The position numbers were made by a program, and so were the translations under genes. The notes under the pieces were generated by a model. It saw nothing but the letters and a program-made list of their open reading frames with translations. It did no database searches and was not told where the DNA came from. Positions 33,730-48,100 of a DNA stretch of 64,000 nt are shown one piece after another. Within the stretch, counting starts at the first letter, position 1; each line of letters starts with the position of its first letter. This DNA comes from Pomphorhynchus laevis (lineage: Eukaryota > Acanthocephala > Palaeacanthocephala > Echinorhynchida > Pomphorhynchidae). The stretch spans positions 54,548-118,547 of the forward strand of contig WNNJ02001237.1 in the NCBI GenBank assembly GCA_012934845.2, written 5' to 3'.

Positions 33730-35740
33730 CTTCATCAGCATCCTTTCAACGTATTAGTTTTCTTTGGCGTTAAAACTCGTTGCTGCAGATTTCTGAAGCT
33801 CGTTAATCAATAAAAATTAGCTCGTAAATTGATAAAAATAAATTCGTTGAAGGCTGATAGAAGCTCGTTGATTGTAATCAGATGTATGAAATTGTAAGTA
33901 TTTATAACCAAGAATTTTTTTCACAATTATAATAATAATTATTATATAACTTTTCACAATTATTAGTAATATATATAATTATGAAAAAGCATAGTCAATG
34001 TTCAAAATCACCGATTGCATCCTCATACTTCTAAGAACTCACTTAGTAAAAGTACTTAAATCATTCCGTTGGGTATTTGTTAGACATAATTAAAAGTTTG
34101 GAGATCTATTAAGTCTTATATAACTTGATAAAATTATATCTATCATATGGGCATTAAGCAATGCTTTTGATCATATTTATCTAAATAATCTGAAATTTGA
34201 CTATAATATTTAATTAAAAAATATTAATATTCATTCATATGTATGATATTATATATTTAATAAAATTTATAAATATTCATTAATATTAAAAATCAAATAA
34301 TATTTACAATCAAAATTTATCTTTAACAAATATAATTTTACTGTAATAAAATATATCATTTGAAATGATTTCGTATCTAAACATAAAGGACTTTATTTTA
34401 TATATTCCAATATAACATTACAAATTTTAAACTTGTAATATTAAAATATCAAAATTGCGATGATTTGAATGCATCAACAGTGATGCCGCGGTAGTGTTCA
34501 AAACTCATAAATTGTCTTTTATTTAAAATCGTATTTATTCATAAAGACACATTTATGATATTTTTGTATAAAATTGTGCCTTTATTTCTAATTAAAATAA
34601 ATGTATTACAATTCATTTGAAATAATTTAAAATAAATTATTTATTTAAATTATTAATTCTGATAAATGAATTATAGTTTAATAAATTCAAGTTGGATAAA
34701 ATATTAAATATATAATAATATTTGCTAAATTTAGATATTTATTTTTTATTATATATATTTATAATTAAATATAATTATAAATATTAAATTATTATATTAA
34801 TTATTTAATACAAAATATATAACATGATTATATATTAAAATAATATATATAGATTCAGCTCCAATAATTCTTTATTAATAAATGCATCATTATCAATATA
34901 CTTTAAAAAAGTATATTATTAATAAAAATGAAAGTAATTTTAAGTAAATTTCTGAAGAAGCTAAAAGAGGTTAGCGAAATATCAATAAAATATTTAATAT
35001 TTTCTTTAATTTACTCTTTTCTTTGATTCATATTATATTTTAGATAATATAAATATATAAGATTCATATTTTATATATTATATTAATTTTATATTATTAT
35101 ATATAAAATATATAATAATTTTATTATTAATTATTTATATAAAATATATAACATGATAAATCATTATAGATTGATGCTACAGTAGTTTTAATGAAATAAA
35201 TGTTAGACATTGAGTATTTGACAGATCCTTTGGTTTCACCTTTAAAATATAAAATGAAAAAACACGGGCTTTGCTGACTTTAGAAATAAGTCATGACATT
35301 TTTAGAATGTTTCTTTAAAGTTTTTCATTTAATATCTATAGAGCCTATTATTTTATTAACATTTTACTAAAATATTATAAAGTAATTTTACTTAATTAGA
35401 AATTAATTAATTATTTGAATGCAATTTTTATTTAATACTTAGAAGGTTTCAATAAACAATCTTAAAAAGTTACAAAATCTCCGAATGTTGTAGTTTGTCA
35501 GCAAATATTTCCTTCTTAATCACTGCTGTTTTAATGAGTTATCAATTTTATTTATCGAATCAATAAATATTTTTTTATTAAAGACAAGTTTATTACAACA
35601 CGCATGTGATATAATTAAAACCTTATTCTATGTATTAGCAGAAATTATCAGAACAAATGTAAAATTATTAAACTTTAAAATGTTCAAAAATATATGTTCG
35701 GAAGGGTACAGCTCGGGCACAGTCGATAAATAGAACAAGT
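33730..35740. other. AT-rich intergenic DNA
   Basis: Long runs of A and T, with no coding frame or clear repeat. It lies downstream of the EDEM3-like gene end at 35745 and may contain its polyadenylation region. Confidence 0.45.
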
Positions 35741-35744
35741 TAAT

Positions 35745-36190
35745 TTAGGGTAGATTTCTTGGAATCCAAATAAGTTGTTGATTCTGTTGTGTCCACGGAA
35801 GCTGACTGAGAATATTTGCTAAGCTACAATTCTGTTGTACAGTGATAGGATTGCCTTTCCACAGGGAAAACAAAGAATCAGAAGAAATACCATTGCTTTT
35901 GAAATTAAGCAAATCAGAATAGTAGCTAGCCCATTTACAAAACTGGTACGATGAAGCGCTGTCTTCCAGCAATGTGCGATGAACCAGATACGTGTTATCC
36001 ATTGAAGAATGTTGTACAAATCGAATATCACTTATTTCCGTCGCTAACACAAATGCATTATCATCATCTTCCGCTCTTAGAAAATACAACAGTCGATGAC
36101 CTTTAATGCCGAAGTGACAACCATTTTTCATAAACTCAAAAATCGTGTGATTTTGATGTATCTTAAAATTGTGATTCAGCGGACATAACG
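35745..36190 (-). CDS. EDEM3: EDEM3 terminal exon, unknown C-terminal region
   Basis: 148 codons after an AAG acceptor. The reading frame joins exon 15 in correct phase. It contains [20 protein letters not shown] and [17 protein letters not shown]. No domain recognised. It could be the C-terminal part of this gene, as phase suggests, or the last exon of another minus-strand gene. Confidence 0.6.
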
Positions 36191-39100
36191 CTTAAAATTC
36201 AACATCAAATTTTAATTAAAGATAATTTATTATAAATTTAATTATTTTAAGTTTAATTATCAAATTAAATTATCTATGAACCGATTTTTCTGCTTAACTT
36301 TGAAAATTAAAAGTGTAAAAAGTTTTATCCGTTGACATTTGGAATATTTTGGCATGTTGGTAACAAAGCAGATAATTGTAAACTAGCAAACATTCAGAAC
36401 TGCACCTAATAGCAGTATTATCATCGAATTGACATTTTAGTTAGTTTGAAAATATCAATTTGTTTCTTTAATTGTAATTTATTTATGGAATAAAACTAAA
36501 GAAACGACAATTTATTCGATAAAAATGTCCAGTTCAATAGCTGCTGCTACCCAATAGCTGCTGATAGCAGCAGCTATTGAAATATTGAACTGAACATTTT
36601 TATCGAATAAATTGTCGTTTCTTTAGTTCCATTCTATAAATAGATTTTTATAATCGAGGTTTTGTATCGTAAAGCATTATCAAGATTTGTTTTGTGTCAA
36701 TATCGTCCTTATAAATAAATTATACTTAGTGAAGAAAGTGCACGGAATAGATTTAACTCGTAATACTACTTCTGTTGGGTTGAATACGGTTAGAATAATA
36801 ATTTTTACAATCATGTGTATTTTTGACAACTGAGTTTAGCAAACTATATAATAAAATATTAAAGTTTTAGATATAAGATATAATTTGTTTTTAGACAATG
36901 TTGTTGCCAATGACGGTTCTAGTATTTTAGGGTTGTAAAGCCGAAATGAACGGATAGTCAAAATTATAAATAGGAAAATAAAAAAATAAGCTAAAAATTA
37001 TTAAAAATTATAGTAAAAAAATGTCTTCAACAATTGGCTGAATAATTCAAAGGTGATTTAAATTATTAAAATGAGAGAATAATGGTTCAAAGGCAAGAAT
37101 AGATAACTTAAGAGAAAACAATGTCAACTTATAGACAACTATGTCAAATCATAGACAGCTTAAAGATATTTGTATCTTTAAGCCGTCTTTATTTCAAGAA
37201 TAAAAATTACACCGAACGTCATAGGTTCAACATTTATTCACATATTCACAGGTTTAACATTTTCAAGGAAAACAATTGCAATCTAATGTGAGAGCTAATG
37301 TGTTTAAAGAGTGGTTTAGCATAAGTCGATGTTAAGTTATAAATAAAATATTATAAAGATTTTGAAGAATCTAAAAAGTAATTTTGATCGTCACATTTGA
37401 TTGAACGATTACACAATTTAGAAAAAGCATGCACTATTGAATACTCATTTACAAACTTGTTCGGTAACATGAAATGAATAATAAGCTATTAGCATTATTT
37501 TAAATGTAATTCAACAGCAATTACCTTCAATTAGTTCAATGTTAGATTTCTTTGATATTAATACACATGGTTTCGCATCAATAGCTTTAAATGAGTGTAT
37601 AAATGCAAATGGGAAATTCGTTTTTACATTGATATCCATTAAAAAATTACTGTCGAGTGTTTCGTCTAAATAAAAAAATCAATATTAAAAGACAAAAACC
37701 AAAAGCAACCGTAAACAAGTCCCGCTAATGCATTAGCTTGGTGAACATGTTCCATCTAAACAACATATAAAATGATCATATTACAAATATGGTGATCAAA
37801 ACCTTTGTTTGAAAGTCACACTGTCCACGTTTAATAAGAACAATCTTGTATTGAACATTAGTTATATTCGATGTACATGCCGTTACATTCTTATTTACTA
37901 ATTCTCCAATGAGCTATATTTAAATAGTAATAAAAAAAGAGAAGTATTTTAAATAACAACGATTTTCTGTAATTTCTATAAACTTTATTTCTACAACGCG
38001 TCATATCCAGCATAAAAAACAAATTTAAATTTAATTAGTTTAGCTTTTCCAAAGCAATCTTATTAGATTTGTATTTTTTAAGAAATAACCCTTAAATTTC
38101 AAATAATAACGCAGATTAATTAAATATAGCGGATTTATAAAAATGCAGATTTATTAATATTTATTTTTACAGAAAAAAGATAGTTACAATCTATCTCCGA
38201 TAGTAGATTTATTTCTATTTTGCAAAAGATAAATATTTTTAGCAAAAATATTAAAATATTTATTTTTATAAAACGATAGTTTAAACATTTTAGAATAACT
38301 CCAAAATATTTATATTCAGTTAAATCAGTAATCTCCCTAGTACCTAAGCGTAGTATTAGAGAAGTCTTGAGAAGATTACTGACACATGCAAGATAATATT
38401 GATAAAATGTTCTCTTGGAGAATATTTTATTTTTTCCTTGAGAATATTTTCCACCTACTAGACACGTATCGAGAAGGTGGATACGGATGAGGTATTTGAA
38501 TGTAATAACGGAGAGAGCGCCGCGGGCGTTGAAATAGAGCTGATTCCAGGCGAGGGCGGGCGACGAGGAAGGATCAGAGACCTTAGTTGTTGGAGTAATT
38601 GGGAACGTGGAGTAAGAGAGAATGATGGAAGCGCAGCAATAGAGGTGGGGCGAATATTTTCTGATAAAGGGAGGTTGATGAACGACGGGTAGTCGACAGC
38701 GATGATACGAAAAGATACGAGAAGGCGGAGTCGGATGCGGATGTGTATCTAGGGCTATGAGAGTTGGGCAAGATATGTGGATTTGTGGCCGAAGCGACAA
38801 AGACGTAGGAGCACTTGAACGGCGGAGTTTATGATGCGTTGTATGGTATAATCATAGAATTCGGAGAATTGGCGAAAAGGCAGAGGCAGTAATCGATTTA
38901 AGGGAAGAGAAGCGATGAAAGAAGTGGCATACAAGAATGGAAGTCGATAACGAGGCGGACCTTGCCACGGGCGAAGGGTTTAAGAGAAAGGTTATCATCG
39001 AAATTGAATCCTAAGAAAGTGAGATTGTGGACTATGGGGATGATTAATGAGTCAAAAAATACAGGGGAGGAAATATTATAGGTTGACGGGAGAGGATCTA

Positions 39101-42100
39101 CATTTTGGACTTGTCTGGGTTTAGAACGAGATGAAAATAGAAGAGACGTTTGTAGATAGAAGAAAGACAGTTGGAGGCAGAAATGCCGATATCGTGTGTG
39201 CGATGGACGGGTGCATGATCATTATTATTACTACAGGTCATGGCCATAAGGCTGTTTTGACCGCTCACAAAAAAAACAAATTAATACAAGAAAAAAATCA
39301 AAAAAATCATTCAGTATATATATCAGAACCATGGGTACTGCAGCAACCACCATTCGTTCTCATTTCGAATCCAGTTCTTTATATTGGATTTAAATTCATT
39401 GCTTGTATGCACCGCAACGACATCAACTGGAAGACGATTCCAAACATTCACCGCTCGATGGGACAGTAGGAAATGACGAGGGTATTTTCGGTGCTCATGT
39501 ACTACTAGTACTTTCGAGTGCCCTCTACGTCCATCCCGTTCATTGAGTTCAACTCTATTTGCTGGAAAATTTTCATCTTTATTAACTAGTCGATACATAG
39601 CTAGAAGGTCGAAAAGAAGGAACCTTTCACGCACTGTCGGCATATTCAAACTTTTTATTCGTGTCTCATAGGGAAGATATCGTACCTGAGGACATAATTT
39701 CGTAAACCGTCGAAGTATGCGCTCTAATTGATCAAGTTCATTGGGAGAAATGCGTTTGGGCTAAAAAAATTTAAAATTTAAATTTTTTCATAAAAATTTA
39801 AAATGTAATACAATTTTTTAATGCCCAATGAACTCAAAACTTCATTTTAATATAATTGATCAATAATCTTTGTAATGTTAATCATTTTTAAATATTTCAA
39901 CAAACGATTAAAAATATTTAAATTTCGGTTTTTTCTTTCTAAAATTAAAGATTTAATCTCAAAATATCTCGAAAAATATGAATACTACCCTGTTATTTTT
40001 ATCGCGCCATTCTAATCGCCATATTCACTATGGCCTATATTTGAAATATGTTACTTGAATATTGATTTAAAAAGTTATTTCAAATTAATTGCAAATAGTT
40101 TTTATTTTTTCAATTTTGATCGATCAATCGATTGTTGTTGTAAAAATTTGATGCTATTATTTGAATAACTGCATAATTTTAGATGTCTAATAATATAAAT
40201 TTAGAATGGATATTGCGAAACAGTTCTTCACAATTAGATGCGGTCAAGTTTTTACAGAATTATCGATTAATTCCAAGTGGTATGAAATGGTTATTTTTGG
40301 TTCGAAATAATTATATATTTATCTTCTTTTGTAGAAATAAGATGCTGTCGTAGGCATCTAATGACATTAAGTGTCAGAGGTAATAAGGTATATTAGAGAT
40401 GTCAAAAATCGAAATGCTCCGTTTCAACTACAGTTCGAAGTAGGACTTTGTTTAACGGAGCACTTTATTACCGTTTCGTAAAACGATTATGTTCATGTAC
40501 TGTTGGTCTAAACAATTAATCAACATTAAATTTCGCGGAGAAGAATTAGCAATTGATCACAGCACGACCGTTGACTACAATAGTTACATGCGCGAGGCTT
40601 GTGCTGATGAAATATTACAAAATCCATGTAAGATAGGGGGCAAAAATATAATAGTTGAGATCGATGAAACAGTTTTCGCCCGTCGGAAATATAATAGGGG
40701 ACGCATGCTTTCACAACAATGGGTATTCGGTGGCGTGTGTAGAGAAACATCTAAAGTGTTTCTTTTTGCTGTCGATCATAGAAATGCTAAAACTCATAAC
40801 GAGTGCATAAAACAGTGCATACTACCTGGATCGATTATTCTGAGTCAACATGGAACCAGCTTAAATCAGGCAATAGAAGGCAATGGGGTACACATCGCTC
40901 AATGATTGACTCATATTTAGTCGAATTTATTTGGCACAGACGTCATCGAAATGACAATACATTAGAGTCCATGTTCGAGTGTCTAAGGAATTTTAATCTA
41001 TGCCAATAATTTTACTTATTCGGTAAATATTCGCAACAATTGTGCCTTATTAAAAAATTATAAGTAAAACGGTTTTAAATATGTTAGTCCTATTAAATGC
41101 AACCGCATAGTTTAATCACATATTTATCCCCTTTCTTCCCATCCGCTTGATGTCGCTGACCATCAACAATTTGGGATCTCCTTCACTATTCCAGTAAATA
41201 AGACCCCAACTGTCGAGGTCCACCGACATCAAGCGGAGGGGAGGAAATGGAATATAAAGAGAATAATGAAGATAAGTCGCAACAAAATGGATTTATTGTC
41301 TTATTCGGGATCGATTGTTTGACCAAAATTAATATATATTTAAAAATATGCATATTTTGAAAGAACATTTTGAATAACTCTTTTTGAATAATTCAAATAT
41401 ATTAATATTTTCAACTATAGTCGATATAATGGTGATATTTACGATAACGCAATAAAAATTATATGTTATCATTGAAACATTTTGGGAAATTTCAAATTAC
41501 CTTTTGAACAAAAATAAAAAAATTGTATGTTTTTTCGTGAGAGCATAGAAAAAATCTCAAATCATTGTATTGATAAGATATATGAAAAATACTTAAATAT
41601 AATTTTTAAGTTTCTAACTTTGAAATTTAAAATTTAAATTAAATTTTAAATTTTATAAATATTACAAATTTTTAGCCGCAAACGCATTTCTCCCAAAAAA
41701 TTTATACGCCATTCGAAAGAGCACATGATGTACAATAAACAGACTTTTTGCGTAATTTGGACAAAGTGCCTCAAACTGAAAAGATCCCACATTTTTTGAC
41801 CAAACTCGAATGATGGTAAAGATTGAATAAATTGCCCAGAATTATATTATTAATATTATTTTAATTATATTTTAATTTAATCATATTATATGTTAATTAT
41901 ATTTTATGTTCGTAATAAGAATAAATTATCAATGTTTTGTTTCAAATTTTTTAATTATTTAATTATTTAATGATTAGTCCCCAATTTTAGTAATTAAGAA
42001 AAAAGAGTTTCAAATAATTCTAACACAAATTAAAGTCTCGAAGCAATTAAGCTCTATTTTTTTCACCTACCACATCTCCAAATTCGGCATTCGAATACAT

Positions 42101-45100
42101 TGCAAAAGTTGATGAAAATTTCCGAACGTTCTCGATGGTTTCGAGAGGATCGAACAAGTAAACATAGCAGCGTAAAGCTAAACAAATAATAAAATTTCAA
42201 TAAATTTTATACAAATGAAATATTATAGAAATAATCTGTAATTTGTAGAAAGTGAACTTTCAAGCAATTCACGCATATTTAATCACTAAAAAGAGATTGC
42301 CATAGCAAATGTCAATACCAAATTCAATATCTTGCAATAGAAAATTAAACGATTAAATAAACATAAAATTAACGAATAAGAGTTATCTGAACAGAAAAAG
42401 TTATAAGCTAATATTATTAATATTTTTATGAATACATATTAAAATTATATTTTTGTAAATACATTTATTAAATGTATTTATTTATAAATATATAAAATAT
42501 TTATAAAACATGTTTTACTCACAATCTTTCGACAATGCTTCAAATGTTAGATTACTTTCAACGCTCGTACTCTTAGAATTATTTGTCTAAAAAAGTAAAA
42601 TTGTAAAAAAGACTAATTCATATATTTAAATTTCTTGAATTTTTTATGATGTTTATAATTAAAACGAAAATATATTTGCTGGGTTATCATGATAATACAT
42701 TATCGGAAAGCATTGGGTGCTAATGTACTTTTGGATTTATCATATAAATATCCGTGATAAACCCAACAAATACATTATCAATGTATTTGTTAGGTTTATC
42801 CCAAAGAAATACATTTGCTGGGAGATAAATAAAAATACATTTGCTGGGTGATAAATAAAAATACATTTAGTGATAATTATCATTATATTAACTGATATCA
42901 TTTGATATAATTTAGCAATGTTTTTTATATTATTACATTTATTATATTACATAAAATTATAACTTTAAAGATATCAAAAATATACATTTTTATATTAAAT
43001 ATTGCAGATTCAAATAACTTTAGATCTTCATAAGGATAACTAGCCACGTTATTATGACATCTCACTCCTGGCGGTAGAATGAAAAGACAAGACAACATCA
43101 GATGTGGAAACAACTGTAAAACTTTAATGCGTGTAAATGTAATAGCCTCAATGACAGGATACTTATTTTTGTACGTAGGCATGTAATCTATGATTCACAG
43201 TCCTGCTTTCGCTTAATAGTCATTTTCCTCGCTATAGTCCTAAAACTTATATTGAACATGGTTCCTGTTACACCAGAGGCAGCCCATATGGACAAAATCC
43301 ACTGTGTTCAATTTCCCAAATCCTTTCATTGTATTTCGCGTACTCTCGTTATTCATGATAATGAAAAGTTTGCTCTTGAGATTTTTCAAGATAAATAGGA
43401 ACATGGTTATTGTATATGCAGACATTTAAAAATGTCCTCTCCAGCCTCTCTCCAAAAAGTCCATTACAAACAATATCTGCCCTGGCATCTTTTTGTAGTG
43501 TAGTTGTCGAATTTTCAAAAACAATACTATCATCTACTGCTGCAATTATGGCTCAGTATACACTCCCTAACAACACTCCCCCATTGCTTTAAACAAAAAA
43601 TCACGAACCTTATTGTGTCGAATAAAATTAAGTGGTCTTCTTTTACACGATAGGGCAGGAGTTGTTGCTAGTTGATGCTTATATATGCACTGCTTAGGCA
43701 AGTTCCTAGAAGTCTAGTTGTAGCGAGCGCACAATGCATCATTAAATTCTTATGTGGACGTGTGAAACCCTTGCGATCCAAGAGGCTTACACATTAAGCA
43801 ATTAGATGGTCCCATTGAAGATGCATATTGCAAAGCCTTTTTTATTTCATATGGAGCAATTTCCATTATCTTGTTTAAACTACTTTGATATACCTCTTTT
43901 TTAAATTTAGTTTGTCTCACAAAGTCTTGGTCGTTAAAGCGTCTGTATTTTCTACAGAGCATTCTTGTCAATAAGCACGATGAACGATATACAACATCTG
44001 TTGACGTCTTTCGAATTCTAATTCCACCAAAAGCCGTAGGTAATAAACAAACATCCCGAGTGCTGTCAACAATTTCAACACCAAATAATGATTGTATCAT
44101 GCCAGTATTTTAACATCTTCGAGCGGAGTAAACCATTCCCATTTACATTCAGTACTGCAGCATAAATGAGTCCATTTTGATTGTGCTCCGATGCAATAAG
44201 CAACATCAGCTGACTGTGCATCTAATTGAACAGCTACGGTTAGTTTTTCTACTAGTGCAGTTCACCCTCCTATTTTACCACAACAAAACTGTTCAACGAA
44301 ATTTGTTGTTCCCACTGAAGTGCCAAGAACTATCAAACCATCATCATTAATATGTATTCTTTCTTTCCCAAATATCTTACTTGCTTTAACAACTAAGTTG
44401 GAATGAACTAATAATTTTGACTTGTTCGGATTGATGAAAAATATTCATACTGTGGACCTGTTAATCTAAGTAGATTCAAAACGATTTCGAGGTTTTCTAT
44501 TTTCTCAACGAATGTTGAATCATCTACATACCAAAAAAGTTTTATATGGGTATCTGACTTTGAATTCGGTTTATTAAGGCCACAGATGTAAAGGCAAATG
44601 CTGGCATTGCAAGTAGATCACCTTGCGTAAATCCTTCACATGATTTTAGGTTTCCTCCTTATCCTACTACGCTGCATCGTCCAAATATGTATTCAAGGAA
44701 ATCTGTGATAACGCTGAACAAATTAAATCAACATTCGACAACATGACACGTATATTAGCCATGTTGAATGCTTTCTTTGCATCAGCTGATAAAACTACAT
44801 ATTCCTCATTAAAATGAAAAAAGTTTGAAAATTAACACCGCACTGACCAGCACACATTTGAATGTTGTTCGTAACATTGTTGCAAGATTTGCAACATTGT
44901 TGCAAATCTTTCTGTGTTACCATCATAATAGCCTTACCGCTTATTCTACGAGTAATTTCACCCACTCTAATAGACCTAATTCATGGGTTTTTGGTAAGAG
45001 CAACTAGGCGACTAACAACATAGGCTTCCAATGTTTTCGGAGGCATTGGTTTACTATCTATACGGATCAATTGCAATTTCAGCATTAATTGTAATTTCAC

Positions 45101-48100
45101 TTTTAACTGCAATTTCAATATTAATTATAATTTCATAATATTTATCATACAAAATAACGAATTACAGTATAGCGGAATCCATCTTTTTCTGTATCGCAAA
45201 ATCGAATCATAAATGCATCAAAATTAATGATTTTTTAATTTTTCAATTTTTTAATCGATCAAAATATAACATGTAAATATAAAATTTAATTTTAAAGATA
45301 TTTTATAAAAATCGCTAATTTTATCGAAATGGCTAATTTTATGAATGCACATGAAGTTAAAATAAAACAAATTCTATATTAAAAGTACAACACTTTGATC
45401 CTTAAATCAAAGGATTTACCATAATATACCATATTTTAATTAAATATAATTTAGTGGAATAACATAAAATAGTTAATTAAACTTACATTCACTTGTTTCT
45501 TCGAATCATTATCAACGACGACAATACCCATCTGAGATAAAAGTGAACGATGAACAGGATCGCTTAAGTCGAATTTAGATGTGCTAAAACTAGAGATTGT
45601 GAATTTAAATTCGATATTGAAATCGCAAGAAATAATGATCGCAAAAAAATGTAATTAAGCTTAATATTTTACTTATTATATTATTAATAATAGTATTAAA
45701 CTTAATCTCATACTAGATTAAGTATTATTATATTTTATATTATATATTTTATATTTATATTATTGATATAATAAATAATATTAATATATAATATTGATAA
45801 TTCACTGTCCAAATATTAAAATAAAATTAATAACAGTATTATATTATTATAATATTATACTAACTATTCGAATGATAGTTTCAGAGAGCAATAAAGATTC
45901 AAAGCCAGCTGCGAATAGTTAGACGCTACTAAACTAAGGTAAATTAGGATCTCACATTTATGTTTAATATAATTGAATTTCAATTACATTTACATAAATG
46001 AAATTATAATTTGTTTTCTAGTGATCCTCAGACATTATATTTCTAAAATAAAATATTATCCAAAACATTTCTTGATTAAAAATAATAACTTCTATGTATA
46101 TCAAATATTCTATTTACCACAAATCACAACGTGGCAGCTATTAGGATAGAAGTTCCCAGCTGTTAAAGTCTCCTCGCATCTGTTTTAACTTATTTTGATC
46201 AATAGGTTATCAACATTATTTCTATTATATTTATATAATAGGAATTTCATTATATTTTTCATTGTATTAATTTGTATTATATTTAATTACATTATACTTT
46301 CACAAATATTTTCAGAAATATTAAACTATCAAAATATTTTAATATTTAATATTTAAATATTTAATTTTCAGAAATTGTTAAGCTGCGGAACGCAAACATT
46401 ATAACATTCACCTTATAGAACAATACTAAGTACATATTTATTTTCCAATATATAAACATATGTTGAATTGGATGATTATATATTCAGGATTATAATATAG
46501 CTAAATATTATTTAGTAATAGATATTACTATATTATTATGTTTAGTTATTTATAATTATTGTGTAAATTTTTAATTAAATTGAAATACAAAAAGAAATAA
46601 AACACAATAAATTAGTTTTAATGTCAGAAATTTACTTAATTTGTAAAATTATTTAATTATAAATTATCTGTAAATAAATTATTCTTTAATATGCTTTAAA
46701 TTATTATTTAATACTCATAAACTTTAACTATTCAAAGTCGATCACTTATAATCCGGTAAATCTGATAACTTGAAATAAGATCGGGTAACTGGGTGTTATC
46801 ATTAAATATGATGATAAATAAATATAAAATAATTAAATAATTAATAATTAAATAATTTTATATAAGATTTCATATAACTTATATCGAGTAAAAATTAAAA
46901 ATTGAAATTTAAAATAAAAGTCAATTTTAATGAATTAACCAATAAATGCGTTTACATGCATATGAAACACTAAATGTGTTTTATACACTGTAGAAGTTGA
47001 ATTATAAGGATTATAGATCATCAGGAGGAACTGGTATGTAATCCAGTTTTGGCCCCTATTGCGATATATTTATATATTCCGATATATTATATATCGTATA
47101 TATAATATGATATACAAATAAAGATAAATATTAAATAATTACTAAAGATTTTATACAATTAATATTTATATCAAGTTAAAATTTAAAATTGAAATTTATA
47201 ATAAAAGTCAATTTTTGTGAATTGATTAATAAATAATAGACGATGTATCAGAATAAGAATTATCTAACTGCGCCATGGCCGGTCACAAGCCCGTGCTGAT
47301 AAAGGAGGAGGGTTGGTGATATACTTCGTGACTAGCCAGTAATAAAACAAAACTGTCGCATTAACAGAACAAAATGGTGACTCAATAACTTTGCGAATAT
47401 GCGACTACGATAGTAGGGCCGCGTTCTTCGCGTAAACATCAACCATCAATAACTTCGCGAATAGGCGACTACGATGGTAGGGCCGCGTTCTTCGCGTAAA
47501 CATCAACCATCAATAAAGCCCATTGGGGTGACTGTTAAAAAAGCGGACTCCGTAAGGAAGCGGAACAAACGCTGAAGAAAAAGAAAAAGATCAGAATAAG
47601 AATTAACTGTAATCAGGATGAACTGCTATGCTTACAAAAAGACGATTTAATTTTAATTAAATCGTCTTATTGTAAGATATACAAGTAAAACATTTTACAT
47701 CTCTTATGGAAGGAAGACAATTTTATGCTAATAAAATATCATCAAAATGTATTTACAAAAATTCTATCACAAATATTATTTTCGATATTTTTGATAATTA
47801 AAACTGTAAAATGAATTATATCTACCTATCTAATGTAGATTTTAAGAGATCTATTTGAACTCGCTTCTGCAATTGCTGTCTTAAGTGTTTTTGAACACTA
47901 TGCCTATATTTGCTAAGTTGTGTAATTGTGAAATCATTCGATCGACATTTCATGTTGTTCACTGCTTTCATGTCAGTTGATCGAAAATCGTTTATCTGTA
48001 CATTTGTATAACGCTAAATATTAATTTAATTCTTTTTTAATTTTAATCCATAATTACAATTTATATTAAATTATATAATGCATCGTAAATGAATCATTTA

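Larger units (their letters stand above)
39741..41696 (+). mobile_element. Merlin-type DNA transposon region with inverted ends
   Basis: About 27 bp at the left (39741-39768, TTGGGAGAAATGCGTTTGGG) recurs inverted at the right (41669-41696) with one indel, and both are followed inward by AAATTTAAAATTTAA-type sequence. The transposase remnant lies between. I see no 8-9 bp target duplication, so the borders are tentative. Confidence 0.45.

Noticed and set aside
38477-39469. Plus-strand ORFs in the LINE fragments
   Set aside because: Antisense to recognisable LINE C-terminal coding; the GC-rich look is due to the LINE.
47263-47590. Protein-coding exon with higher GC
   Set aside because: No sustained frame; target duplication and A-rich tail identify an inserted retroelement.
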